Below, piece after piece: positions 34,080 through 45,369 of a stretch of DNA of 64,000 bases. Under the pieces are notes generated by a model, which was not told the origin of the DNA, did not search any database, and saw only the letters and a list, made by a program, of their open reading frames with translations. The DNA is from Bettongia penicillata ogilbyi (lineage: Eukaryota > Chordata > Mammalia > Diprotodontia > Potoroidae). Location of the stretch: assembly GCA_023548195.1 (NCBI GenBank), contig JAJHZJ010000579.1:347001-411000 (forward strand), written 5' to 3'. The position numbers and the translations under genes are program-made. Within the stretch, counting starts at the first letter, position 1. Every line of letters starts with the position of its first letter.

Positions 34080-34325
34080 TGTAGAGACTAGGTCATGCAA
34101 TGGGTAGAGCACTAGAACAATGATGACCCAAGTTCGAGTTCTACCTCAGCTGCTTACAGGCTGTGTGACCCAGGAACTTAAATATAATTTCCTCAGCTCT
34201 ACAATGGGATGATAATAATAATAGCATCTTTCCCCCAGGGTTATTGTGAGGATAAAAATGAGATATTTATAAAGAGCTTTGTAAACCTTAAAGGACTATA
34301 CTACCATTAGCTATTATGATTATTT
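34080..34325 (+). repeat. CORE-SINE (Mar/MIR type), full length
   Basis: Head 'gtcatgcaatgggtagagca', 'gacccaagttcgagttctac', core 'ggctgtgtgacccaggaact' and 'aggataaaaatgagatattt', and end 'gagctttgtaaaccttaaag' with 'attagctattatga'. It is one of the best-preserved copies of this type here. Confidence 0.8.
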
Positions 34326-34329
34326 ATTG

Positions 34330-35130
34330 GATTTACTAACAGTGTGTTGAGGTTTATTATGATTTAATTTTTGCTCTCTAAAATTGGAATGAAATAGTAA
34401 GGAATTAGGGGGGACCTGGGTCTCAAGACCCCTACTTTTCACCCCTGAAGTTTTCATTAATCTTTGAGGTCCTTAGCACAGTTTATGTTTGTAAAGCATG
34501 TGCTGATCACTTTAACACAGAACTGAGTTGTCATGGTGCCAAAGAACCCTCCAGCAAACATCTAGACATAGTACCACTCCCAGATTTAGACTGTGATGGT
34601 TTTTGTAATCTTAATTGGACATTTTCCTCTTTGGGCTTGAAATTCCTTTCCTATTTGAGTCAAAGAGTAGTCCTAAGCAAAACTATTTTGTGTAACAGAG
34701 ACTAATGGAGACAGCGAGATAGACAGAGAGGCAGAGAGAAAGAAGGATTGTCAAGAAATTGAAACGTTGCTTTAGGGTTTTCCTTTCCAAATTGATTTCA
34801 GATTTTCTTGCCTAAAAGGAGAACAGAGAAATTTGCTAAAACCCCAAACTGAGAAGTAGGAGAAGTACCATTGATGCTAGCAGCACTATATTTGTTTCCA
34901 GAAAAGTTAAGATGCCTGGAGATGAAGAAAAGTTGTACAGAAGAGAAGGCTTGGTAGTCCTCCCCTTTCTTGTCAAGCAGTTAGCTGTACCTGTAATTTA
35001 ATGTTCTTGATCTCAGCAAATAGGGCATATTCCACATAATAATAACTCATTTTTACACTTTTGATGTTTGAAAATAATTTTCTTTACTAAAATCCTGTGA
35101 GGGCAAGTCATTTAATGGATCTGTAATCGT
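34330..35130. other. Intronic sequence, nothing recognised
   Basis: A short GA-rich patch at about 34705-34745. No gene was seen. Confidence 0.35.
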
Positions 35131-35136
35131 TTGTGA

Positions 35137-35392
35137 GGAGCAGCAAGGTAGTACAATGGATAGAGTGCCGGATCTAGAGTCAGGAAGACTCATCTTCCTG
35201 AGTTCAAATCTGGCCTCAGACACTTATAGTGACCCTGAGCAAATTACTTAACCCTGTTTGCCATAGTTCTTCATCTGTCAAATGAACTAGAGAAGGAAAT
35301 CACACATTACTTCAGTATCTTTACCAAGAAAACCCCAAATAGGATCATGAAAAGTTGGACTCAACTGAATCAATCTAACTACAACAAATCTC
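35137..35392 (+). repeat. CORE-SINE with RTE/Bov-B-like tail (Mar-1-type), full length
   Basis: Head 'gtagtacaatggatagagtg' and 'gttcaaatctggcctcagac', core 'gagcaaattacttaaccctg', and tail 'agtatctttaccaagaaaac' then 'atcatgaaaagttggactca'. The tail resembles the 3' end of RTE/Bov-B LINEs, the presumed mobilising partner. The same design is at 62995-63240 (+) and 41890-42141 (-). Confidence 0.8.
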
Positions 35393-35449
35393 ATCATAAT
35401 GTATGCCCTCCAGTAATACAGAACGCTTCTCATCCATGCCCACCTGCTG

Positions 35450-35738
35450 TTCATTCTTTATTCTTGAAAAGTACCAATGACAAGATGACATCTTGACTTA
35501 CACATAAATTGGATTTGAGTGAGGAAGCCACACAAAGTCACCAGCCTCAGTCTTTCCTACAGACTCATCCAAGTCCAATGGCAGGACGAAAGTCAAGATG
35601 ACAGGTGATGGGATAGGACATGGTGGGAGACCTTGGCCTTTTTAAATTAAGGTCTTTCCTGGGTCTCAGTTTGTCTAAGGCATTGCCCATTCAATGAAAG
35701 CTTATTTGGGTTTAAAGACTTACTCAAATAGCTCCATT
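35450..35738 (+). repeat. Marsupial SINE (family shared with 15893-16140)
   Basis: 'aattggatttgagtgaggaa', 'agtcaccagcctcagtcttt', 'gggagaccttggccttttta' and 'attgcccattcaatgaaagc' match the layout of the copy at 15893-16140 and extend further in the middle. Confidence 0.7.
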
Positions 35739-35751
35739 TTAAAACTACGGG

Positions 35752-36545
35752 CTTTATTTTTAATTAGTAGAATCTTTTATTCATATATTTCCAGAAAAAA
35801 AACCAAAATTAAAAAAAAAAATCTTCCCAACAACACACAGGAAGGAGGTTCAAAAGGAAAGGGGTAGGGTGCCTATCCATCCAATCTTCCCCACCAGGTG
35901 TAGTTTTGGGAGCAACAAGTAGGTGGGGGAATGATCCAAAAAAAAAACAAACTAATTTTTTGCAGAAACTTTTGGGAAGAAGAGAGGGCAGGGAAGGTCA
36001 GTATTGAGAGTGTGGCAGATGGAAAGTCATTTCATAACACTTTTGATTGATCATTCCCCCCATGGATACCTTCCTTCCCCATCAGCAGGACTAACGTCTT
36101 GGCAGCGATGGTAACAATGAGGTTGAAGGTGAGAGCATCTCCGGTGCTCTTTGCACAAAGGTCCATGGTGTACTCTCCAGCTAGCAGCAGCAAATCCCCG
36201 ATCACTGAACATTTCTAGACCCCAAGTGTCAGCCCATTTGTGAAGAAAGTTGAATGAGTGTGGACATCCTATACAGTTACTACAGTCCATGTGATATTAG
36301 CAAAGGTTTTTCCAGGTACAGTGGCCCAGATTGACTTCCTTATAGCCCATTATGGCCATGTCCTAACAGGTCCCCTCTACCAGGGGGTTGTCGATGTAGG
36401 CGTTCCAACTGGTCATGGTGCTGGTGGTCTGGCTCTGCTGCTACGAAGTGTGGCAGGGGATGATGGAAAGCTTAAAACACATGCTGCTGTCCAGACTCTC
36501 AACTCCGTTCTCTCTCCCACACTATGGGCTGTTTGAAGTCTTTTT
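35752..36545 (-). pseudogene. PFN1: Processed pseudogene of profilin-1
   Basis: On the minus strand an intronless, PFN1-like reading runs from ATG at 36416 (MTSWNAYIDN) to the TGA at 35998, spanning 419 bp against 423 in the usual gene. 'ENGLTLG'-like 'aatgggctgacacttggggt', 'taagagcaccgg'-like text, 'gccaagacgttagtcctgct' and the final Ser-Gln-Tyr before the stop identify it. The reading is broken by a TAG at the Gln after GTC, by further stops and by frameshifts. About 230 bp of 3' UTR follow, with the PFN1-like end 'gaataaaagattctactaa' (polyadenylation signal 35776-35781). Loss of introns plus a transcribed 3' end marks an L1-type retrocopy. Profilin-1 is an actin-monomer binding protein; this copy is non-functional. 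The 5' limit is approximate. Confidence 0.88.
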
Positions 36546-36599
36546 TTTTCAGAGCTATGTTTCAAGAAATCATCAATGAAAACTGTATAAGACAAAAAG

Positions 36600-36815
36600 T
36601 AAATTGTCGCAACTTTTTAAAGTAATAAATCAAAGTAAATGTTCTCTCAGGTAGACAGTGAAACAATCGGTAGGTCTATTTTACAGATAGGGAAGCAATC
36701 TCAGAGAGGTTAAGGGACTTGCTCAAGATGATATGGCTAATTGGTAGATGTAAAAGCCAGAATCTAAACACAGATATTCTGCCTCTAGGTCCAGTGGTTT
36801 TTCCTGTATACCAGC
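36600..36815 (-). repeat. MIR-class SINE
   Basis: 'ctattttacagatagggaag', 'cagagaggttaagggacttg' and 'ctcaagatgatatggctaat' appear in the antisense MIR order. Confidence 0.65.
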
Positions 36816-36899
36816 AATTCTCAAAATTTTTGGTCTCTGGGTCCCTTTAAATTCTTAAAAGCTAGTAACACTCTGAAGAACTTTTTTTTGCTTATATTT

Positions 36900-39448
36900 T
36901 TTATTAATTAATTAATTAAATTTTAGTTTTCAACATTTACTTCCACAAGATTTTGAGTTCCAAATTTTCTACCCATCTCACCCCTCCACCCACCTCAAGA
37001 CGGTATGCATTCTGGTTATCCTTTTCCCCAATCTGACCTCCCTGCTATCACACATCACCCTTCTCTTATCTCCATCCCATCTATCTTCTTGTGCAAGATA
37101 GATTTCTGTACCCCGTTGCCTGTGTGTCTTATTCCCTGTTTGCATGTAATAACAAATTTTTAACGTTTGTTTTTATAACTTTGAATTCCAACTTCTCTCT
37201 CTTCCTCTCTCCCCATCTACCACCATTGAGAAGGCAAGCAATTCAATATAGGTTATATATGTGTAGTCATGCAAAACACTTCCATAACAGTCATGTTCTG
37301 AAAGACTAACTATATTTCCTTCCATCCCCTCCTGCCCCCCATTTATTCTATTCTGTCCTTTGACCCTGTCCCTCATCAAAAGTGTTTACTTCTAATTACC
37401 CCCTCCTCCTTTTTGCCCTCTCTTTTATCATTCCCCCATTCCCCCTTAACCTTTTCCCCCTACTTTCTTATAGTGTAACATAGATTTTCATAACAAGCTA
37501 AGTATGTATGTTATTCCTTCTTTAAACCAAATCCAATGAGAGTAAAGTTTGCTCTTTACCTCTCACCTCCCCCCTCTTTCTCTCAGTTGGAAATGTATTT
37601 TCTTGCCTCTTTTATGGGAAAGATAATTTACCCCATTCTCTTTTTCCTTCTCCCAATATATTTCTTTCTTATCCCTTAATTTTATTTTTTTTAGATAGCA
37701 TTCCCTCATATTCAACTTAGCCTGTGGATTCTGTCTATATATATAAAATCCCTCCAACTTACTTGAGAAAGTCTCTAGTGTTACAAATATTATCTTTCCA
37801 TGTAGGATTGTAAACAGTTCAACTTTAGTAAGTCCCTTACCTGTTTACCTTTCCATGCTTCTCTTGATTCTTGTATTTGAAAATCAAATTTTCTATTCAG
37901 GTCTGGTCTTTTCATGAGGAATACTTGAAAGTCCTCTATTTCATTGAATAATCATTTTCCCCCTGAAGTATTATATTCACTTTTGCTGGGTAGGTGATTC
38001 TTGGTTTTATTCTTAGCTCCTTTGGCCTCCGGAATATCAGATTCCAAGAACTCCAGTCCCTTAATGTAGAAGGTACTAGACCTTATGTTATCCTGATTGT
38101 GTTTCGACAATACTCAAATTGTTTCTTTCTGACTGCTATTTTCTCTTTGACCTGGAAACTCTGGGATTTTGCTACAATATTCCTAGGAGTTTTCCTTTAG
38201 GGATCTCTTTTAGGAAGTGATCAGTAGATTCTTTCAATATCTATTTTACCCTCTGGATCTAGAATATCAGGGCAGTTTTCCTTGGTAATTTCTTGAAAGA
38301 GTTGTATAGGCTCTTTTTTTATCACTTTTAGGTAATCTAATAATTTTTAAATTGGCTCTCTTGGATCTATTTCCGAGATTAGTTGTTTTTGCAATGAGAT
38401 ATTTCACATCATCTGCTACTTTTTCATTAATTTGGTTTTGTTTTATAATTTCTTGTTTTCTTATAAAGTCATTAGCTTCCATCTACTCCATTCTAAAGTT
38501 TAAGGAATTATTTTCTTCAGTCAGCTCTTGAAATCTGCTTTTTAAGGCATTCTTCTCCTCATTGGCTTTTTGGATTTCTTTTGCCATTTGAGTTAATCTA
38601 TTTTTAAAATGTTATTTTCTTCAGCAATTTTGGGGTCCCCTTTAGCTGACAAATTTTTCATGATTTTCTTACATCACTCTCATTTCTCTTCCATTTTTCC
38701 CTCAATTTCTCTTACTTGATTTTCAAAATGTTTTTTGAAGTCTTCCATGGCCTGAAACAAATTCACATTTTTTCTTGGAGGCTTTGGATGTAGGAGCTTG
38801 ACTTTGTTGTCTCCTTCTGATTGTTATGTTTTGATCTTCCTTGTCACCAAAGTAAGATTCTATAGTCTGATTTATTTCTCCAGTTTTTGCTCATTTCCCC
38901 AGCCAATTATTTGACTTTTGAGCTCTTTGTCAAGGTAGTTCTCTGCTTCCAGTGAGGGTGAGTGGGAGTGTACTGTCAGCTACTTGATCCACCCCCCCCC
39001 CTGCCACAATCTGTGGGTCTAAAGCTCCAGAAACAGTTGTAGCTACTGCCGTAGGCTCCTCTACCACCACCCTGAGACTGGGACCAGACCACTGCATTCT
39101 CTCATATAGGTCAGACAGGATTTTTCCACTGACCTTCAATTTGTCCTTCATGTTTTGGGGTTGTGAAGTCTCGAAACCACTACAGTTGTCCCCCAAGGCC
39201 TGCTCTGGTCTCATCTGCACCTGTACAGCCCATGTTGTACTGTGCTATGCTCCCAATCTGCTGCAATAGACACTTCCTGTTGTCCTTCCAAGTTGTCTTG
39301 GGCTGGAAATTTGCTTCACTCTCTCATGCAGTGGGTTCTGCAGCTCCAGAACTTGTCTAGAGTCATCCTCTACAGGTATTTGGCTGGGTCTGAGGGAAGA
39401 GCTCTAGCAAGTCCCTGCTTTTTTCCACCACCTTAGCTCTGCCCCCTA
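36900..39448 (-). mobile_element. HAL1-like element, copy 5, older relative
   Basis: The right end ('ccaccttagctctgccccct') is a decayed form of the 5' signature. It is followed (minus strand) by a 5' UTR to 38895, a broken ORF1 to about 37853 and a 3' UTR with C/T-rich polypurine complement to an A/T-rich end near 36900. ORF2 is again absent. It is more diverged than the other four in every part. Sequences next to both ends ('gaacttttttttgcttat' and 'gaatttttgtttatg') may be a decayed target duplication. Confidence 0.75.
37853..38894 (-). pseudogene. L1/HAL1 ORF1 remnant (copy 5)
   Basis: The ATG at 38894 is followed by a frameshifted version of the usual NKTIESYF start. The best-preserved part is 38267-38482 (MEANDFIRKQEIIKQNQINE, then TTNLGNRSKRANLKIIRLPK), which is the end of the coiled coil and the start of the RRM. 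The C-terminal domain is still readable near 37950-38150, but with indels. It is non-coding now. Confidence 0.75.
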
Positions 39449-39454
39449 GAATTT

Positions 39455-41765
39455 TTGTTTATGTAGATTATACCAATTGATAGTTTATAGATAATTAGAT
39501 ATTAAAACTGCTAAGATTTAAAAAATATTTCTTTCTTTTAACGATAGTGACAAGCCCATTACATGTCAATATAATTAACATTTTATGAAAATTCACTATT
39601 ATTTTCTAAAACCAAAAAAAGGGAGAAGAATAACATACATGTACATGTGTATGTATGTATATACACATACATACACACACAACTAATACATAATAGCATA
39701 TATACAATCAATGTCTGGCTAAGTAGAAGACAGCCAGTTTCCCATATCAGTTTTTGTATTCAATTTGTTGTGATATGTTTTAGGTGAAGACACCTTCCCT
39801 CACATATGTAGGAAGGACAAGGAAGAATACTTTAACAGGCAAATATTTTCTTGCATTATTATGAAAATAATTTCGATCTGATAAAGTCAAAAGAGGAAGA
39901 GAGGAAGGGTTTCAGCAGGGACTCCCACAGATCTGTGTACCACACTATGAGAACTGTTGCTCTAAACCATGCTTCTGCTATCCAAAAGTCATGTGCTATT
40001 TCAAAATAGAAAAGAAAAATATACATTAAAGGAAAAACATACTTCCTTTTCTTTTCTACTGTGTGTGTGTGTAGTGTAGTGTGGTTTAGATGTAGAAGTG
40101 ATGTGTGTGTGTGTGATTGAGGTATAGAAGTGATAGAGAGCAAGGGAAAATGTCTGTACCGACAGGGAAATAGGTCATGAATATGGCAGATACTCCTTAT
40201 TTCATAAGGATAGTACTACCCTAGAAAAACCGACTTCGGTTGATTCTTTTTAAAGTGGCCTAACACATATTTTTGGGTACTTTAGAACATGTAAACTTTC
40301 TGATAAATTAATTTAAATTATCCAACAAGTATGGCATTAAGAACATTTGGTTATTAGTGTAGCTTAGAGTCTAATATCCCTAACATATTAGTTTTCTTGT
40401 AGAGGAAAAAAAAATATGAGAACATCCTAAAATGAGGGTGGAGTATAGTTATATCAATGGGTTTCATTATCTTTAATGAAGAAACATGAACCACCTCAGT
40501 AGTACGATGAGATTTATTCTCCCTTTCTCCATTCTAAAGACCTTTCCCTGCAATTGCTCTAAAGATTATCTCCCTAGAATACTGACAAGTTTAATGCATT
40601 AAACAATGAAGCAGGCATCTAGATTGCACACTGAGATTTCCTCTGTAGATTCATGATTAGAAGAGATAAATGAAGAAAGCTGATTTTAAAACACAAGTAA
40701 GATGTCTGCCTATTACTATTACATATGGTGTTTTCCTAGGAAACGCTTTTTTCCAGTCACCCTGAAAGGACAAGTGTTTCTTCCAACTGTTAAAACAATC
40801 TGGGTATTATTACATTAGTGTAATATTCTCAGGATTACAAAGAACTTGGTTATCTTGTAAACCAATGAATGTAGTAAAATTCCATTAAGTATAAAATTAA
40901 CATGAGGTTATATTCACTTAATTTTACCAGTGGCCTCTATAGAAAATGTGGGGATTTTTAGGTATCAGACTTGAAACTATTAATAATTTTTCTCTTTTTC
41001 TCAAATCATTTATTTATTAAATGATTATAATGGGATTCTGGACCATGCAACATTCTTCTGGATGAATTTCAACTCAAAAAAGTATAGAGAAATCCTATTT
41101 TCTGGTCATCTACTGACTACTGTGCAATTATTTAACTCTGACTTTTATACCTTAGATCTCCCAATTTGGACAACTGAAAAGTCTTCAGGGTCACTGCAGC
41201 TGTTTTGAATTTCTTTTATCAACTGAAGATGGTCAAATACTAGTGAGTGGCAAAGAATCGGAGCACAAACTTCAATCAGGGAGTGATAGCTTGGAACACC
41301 TAGGAAAATTCATTGGCAGATGTAACCAGAGTAACCCACTGCTGGCCATTCCCATTTTCTTTACCTAATACTATTTATTATGTGTAAGACATGTTTTCTG
41401 TTATATCTAAACACATTAAGTAGATTGCCATTCACTTGCTCACAATCCATAATAGTTCATTTTGTCATAATCTATCATCTTCTATAATATATAAGAAAAT
41501 AATTACACTGTTATATTAAGTGTTCGAAGATCCCTGTATAATGAGTTCTAAATCCATCATGGGGGAATTAAGTTAGTTATGGGATATAGTACAGTATATT
41601 TATTAAATACTTACTTTGCGCCAGGTACCCTATGTGTGCACAAATATACATATGGATATAAACACATGCATACATATACGATGTTTATATATATTAAATA
41701 TACATGCATACATGTACATATGTATGTATTTATTACCTACATGTCTATATGTTTGAGTGTCTATA
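39455..41765. other. Intronic sequence with short simple repeats
   Basis: TATG/CACA runs lie at 39636-39685, GTGT at 40060-40118 and CATA at 41640-41730. No named mobile element was seen between 39700 and 41550. Confidence 0.4.
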
Positions 41766-41768
41766 TCC

Positions 41769-41882
41769 CATTGGTAGCTTTCTCTTTTTACCTTAATTCT
41801 ATGCGCTGTGGGTTCAGAGCTCGTAAACATGCATCTTTCTACTCTGCCATCTTGGCTCCGCCCCCTCATTGGTAGCTTTCTC
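41769..41882 (-). mobile_element. 82-bp insertion made only of the 5' tip of an L1/HAL1, with target duplications
   Basis: The 16-mer CATTGGTAGCTTTCTC occurs at 41769-41784 and exactly again at 41867-41882. The 82 bp between (41785-41866), read on the minus strand, start AGGGGGCGGAGCCAAGATGG and continue through the L1/HAL1 5' UTR (pairs with 53862-53945 of the complete copy). They end in GGTAAAAA, the A-rich spot about 80 nt into the 5' UTR. It is therefore a complete insertion with its 3' part missing. The ORF crossing it on the plus strand is meaningless. Confidence 0.85.
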
Positions 41883-41889
41883 ACAGAGT

Positions 41890-42141
41890 TTTGCTGTTGT
41901 TCAGTCTTTTCAGTCATGTCTGACTCTTCATGAATCTATTTGCTGTTTTCTTGGCAAAGATACTGGAGTGCTTTGCCATTTCCTTCTCTGGCTCTTTTTC
42001 AGAAGAGGAAACTGAGAAAAACAGGGTTAAGTGACTTGCCCAGGGTCATATAGCTACTAAGTATCTGAGGCCAGACTTGAACTCAGGTCTTTCTGACTCC
42101 AGGCCCAGAGCTCTATCCGTTGTGCCACTTAGCTGGTTGCC
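41890..42141 (-). repeat. CORE-SINE with RTE/Bov-B-like tail, full length
   Basis: Antisense tail 'gttgttcagtcttttcagtc' and 'atgtctgactcttcatgaat', core 'gggttaagtgacttgcccag' and head 'ccagagctctatccgttgtg'. It is the best-preserved SINE in the window, and begins within ten bases of the 82-bp insertion's right duplication. Confidence 0.85.
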
Positions 42142-42154
42142 CCTGTCTCACAGA

Positions 42155-42250
42155 ATACTAAGCATGTAATTAGGAAGATCTGAATTTAAATCCTTCCTCT
42201 ATTTTCTAGCTGTGTGACCATGGGCAAGTCACTTGACTTTTCTGAGGCTT
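42155..42250 (+). repeat. SINE fragment, sense
   Basis: 'aggaagatctgaatttaaat', 'ctagctgtgtgaccatgggc' and 'aagtcacttgacttttctga' are present. The 3' part is lost. Confidence 0.65.
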
Positions 42251-42254
42251 AAAC

Positions 42255-42915
42255 AATTTACTAACCCTTATCAAATAGGTTATAAACAATGAAATCTTGT
42301 ATATCTATGCTGTATTAATAACAGTTCAAGATTGGAATGAATTATTGGGAGCATGAGATTTCCTGGTCTCCTACTTTATAAGTTGCTTAAAATATCAAGA
42401 CCAGTTTAAATATAGCCTTCCTAAAGGTGAGGGTAGAAAATGAGATGGGGGTGGAATAAATATCTTCTGTGATTTTAACTGGCCCATTTTCCTGTTCCGA
42501 AGTCGAACCATTCTTAAACCAATCTATACAGTTATCTTAAAACCTCGAAATAGAAGTCCTCTATAACTTTTCTTGACAATATATATTTTGCTGTCATTAT
42601 AGTCAGGAAATTCTTACTGACAGGTAACTTAAATGTCTTTTGCTAAAATTCTCTTTGGTCTTACTCTTAGTGAAATTTGAGAGAAGCAATTCACCACCAT
42701 CTGAACAATATTGGTTCACCCATTTAAAGACTATTAAATCTCAATCCCTCTATTACCAATAGACCTCTGTTCAGCAGATGTGCCTAAGGTTCACAGGGAA
42801 TCCATAATTTATTGGAGAATAGGATAATTCACTTTTCTCTGTTGCCATTAGATTCTCTTAAGTGAGTATCTAAAAGTTATGTTAACTATCAAACTAAAGC
42901 ATATTTCTATTTGAG
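42255..42915. other. Intronic sequence, nothing recognised
   Basis: No gene or confident repeat was seen. Confidence 0.35.
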
Positions 42916-42919
42916 TTTC

Positions 42920-43130
42920 CTATATACTCCATTTAACAAAGCAAGCACATTCAACATGTGTTAAGTGCCTACCATGTATACTCAGTTCTGTTAGAGATGC
43001 AAAGGTCTCTTGAAATGTAATAATAAAATGAAGACTCAAAGTTGTTGAGTGACATATCCAAAGTCGCTCAACCAGCCAGTGGAAGAGGTAGGACCCGAAT
43101 CAGGTATTTGGAACTTTGTCCACTATGTTT
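42920..43130. repeat. L2 3' piece followed by MIR-class fragment
   Basis: 'gtgttaagtgcctaccatgt' and 'ttagagatgcaaaggtct' are L2-like on the plus strand. 'gttgttgagtgacatatcca' and 'aagtcgctcaaccagccagt' are MIR-like on the minus strand. Confidence 0.5.
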
Positions 43131-43134
43131 TTGA

Positions 43135-44880
43135 GCAAGGTATTGATAGTCAATATAATGTTATGAGATTAGTTTGCCAGTTTGTAGGATGAACTGTGGG
43201 AAAGCCTTAAGCCAAACAATTTGTACTTAGGGCTTGTAGCAGTAGAAACACTGAGGAAGTTAAGAATTTGATGTACATATTAAAGGATGAATCTATGGGA
43301 ACCTGTGTGTCATTGAATATAAGAGGCAAAGATGGCCCCTAGGTGTCTTGGCTAGGACACTGGTGGGAAATGGAGAAGTTAGGAATTAGAATTTGAGGGG
43401 AGAAAGGACTGCTTTGGGAGTAGTTTTTAATGTTAATGAGGAGAGTGAATATAAATCCAGTGGGGATGGCATTTCACTTTAATGAAGAGGTCATTTGGGG
43501 GATCTGGAATAGTTAAAAGTTGTTTCAGGAAAATTAGATGTTCCTTACTATCTCCTAACAGAAGGCAAGGCAAGAAGATCCATTCAGCCACTGAGAATTT
43601 CACAGACTCAGGCTGTCAGCCTCCCAAGGCTGTTTACACAAACATACCCTCCCTATTGGGAATAAAGGCTTCTTAATTCCAGCAAAAAGTAAACAAATAC
43701 AAACCTTTGGGTTCTGGACATGTGATTAAAAAAGATTAATCCCAATCTCCTGCCTTCACTTTTTTTTTTCCAGTTCAGACTGAACTTTTGAAGCATATGA
43801 GCAAAATCACCTCCCATAAAAGATAATTTCATTTGCCAAAATGAAACTACTTTCTGTTATTAATGCTGTAATGAAATGGCCTGAAATATGAATCCATGGT
43901 CTTAACAGAAAGGATGCCCATGTTCCCTTCACCAGGAGTTAGTTCTCTAAACAATTACACCCAAGGAAAGAGCTTTATGGTTTATTTTCATCATTGGCCA
44001 GCTGAGCTGTGTAGCTGTCAGACTTCCCGGCCCTCCCTCCAGTGACAACCACATTGACAACATGTTATACTCCACATTGATTTTACAGTTAAGGAGCTGA
44101 TTGTGATATATAGGGATTTTAAGAATTCAGCTGAGAGGCTGACTTTTGCCTTTTATCATTCCATTAAAATTTTATAACCATCTCTTTCATGTCATTTCAT
44201 CCATGAATTCTTACTTTAGAAAGTGATAGCTACTGCTGTGAGCATAACTTTTCTCATGTTCAGAGCTTTTTATTGTATTAGCAAACTACCCCAATTATAG
44301 TTATTACTCATGTTTTACATAATTGTGGCGACCCTTTCAACCATGCAGTAGCATGCTAGTTGATTTGTATATATAGAATTAGATGATTCGGCTTGTCATT
44401 TAAAAAAAGCACTAAATTGAAATAAGGTTGGGAAACCAGCCTTTAACACTTTCCTATCCAGAGGGGCTAATTAGAACACACTCAGAGATTTCCCTCCTGA
44501 GCTGCATGAATTTAAGGACTGCAACAAGAGGAGAATGAACACTCAGCTAGGCAGGGAAGATAATAAAATGTATGATGGTTTGGAAGGGGAGGAGGATTGC
44601 AAAATTGAAATTGACCATCTCTTCCTTTCCTAGATAAGAGATCATCTTTAAGGAAAGACTGTGCTCTGTGGGGGTTTGAAGTGCAAGTTCATCTCATTAT
44701 TGTGGATGCTTCATCTATAATACTAGCATAGAATTCAAAAGAAATAAAAGGCTTTACCTTCATCATCAGGAAGAACTACCTGATTATTGATTCTTTTCCC
44801 TGAAGAAACTCATAGTTTGATAACTCATAGACAAGGAATAATTACGCAAAGCACTGATGTAATCCTTATTATAAAATGCA
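43135..44880. other. USH2A: Intron without named repeats
   Basis: The stretch has few low-complexity runs. 43960-44230 in particular looks like unique sequence ('ttggccagctgagctgtgta'). No usherin-like exon was found. Confidence 0.4.
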
Positions 44881-44892
44881 GAGCTTTTACTG

Positions 44893-44970
44893 TCCTTTCT
44901 TCCTTCCCTCCCTCTTTCTTTTCCTCCCTCCCTTTCCTCTTTCCTTCCTTCCTTCCCTTCTTTCTTCTCA
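44893..44970. repeat. (CCTT)n polypyrimidine tract
   Basis: About 75 bp of C/T-only sequence with CCTT, CCCT and CTTT units. Confidence 0.9.
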
Positions 44971-45224
44971 CCATTGATTTTGCCAATCTAAAATTGCAGG
45001 GATTTTGATTTTTGCAGAAAAATACAGCTGCCTTTCAGAAGTTGTACATGGTAGTACAAAAAAAAAAAACATTCCGATCTAAATAACATGTTTAAAGGGG
45101 AGGAAAAGGGGCCCATTCACACTTTGATGCAATAATTGCTTTTGTATACATATAACAAAAGAAACAATGTCATGGAGACCTTAGGAATTCTCTCAAAGGA
45201 AATCAAGCAGAAGGTGAAAACTGA

Positions 45225-45362
45225 AGCTTAGACCTGTCCCTGGAACTAATTTTTCTCATATGTAAAATGGAGGGGAAGTGAGCAGGGACTCTGTAGGGAA
45301 TCTATAGGGACTCTATAGCCTCCAAGGTCCCTTTCATCTCTAAGTCTATGACCCTGTGACCT
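45225..45362 (+). repeat. MIR/CORE-SINE end fragment
   Basis: 'ctcatatgtaaaatggaggg' leads to 'cctccaaggtccctttcatc' and 'tctaagtctatgaccctgtg', with an extra short duplication ('ggactctgtagggaatctat', 'agggactctatag') in the middle. Confidence 0.6.
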
Positions 45363-45369
45363 TCGTCTA

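Noticed and set aside
36051..36536. Open frames of 60-92 codons as a small gene
   Set aside because: They are frame fragments of the profilin-1 pseudogene, in the wrong frame or strand.
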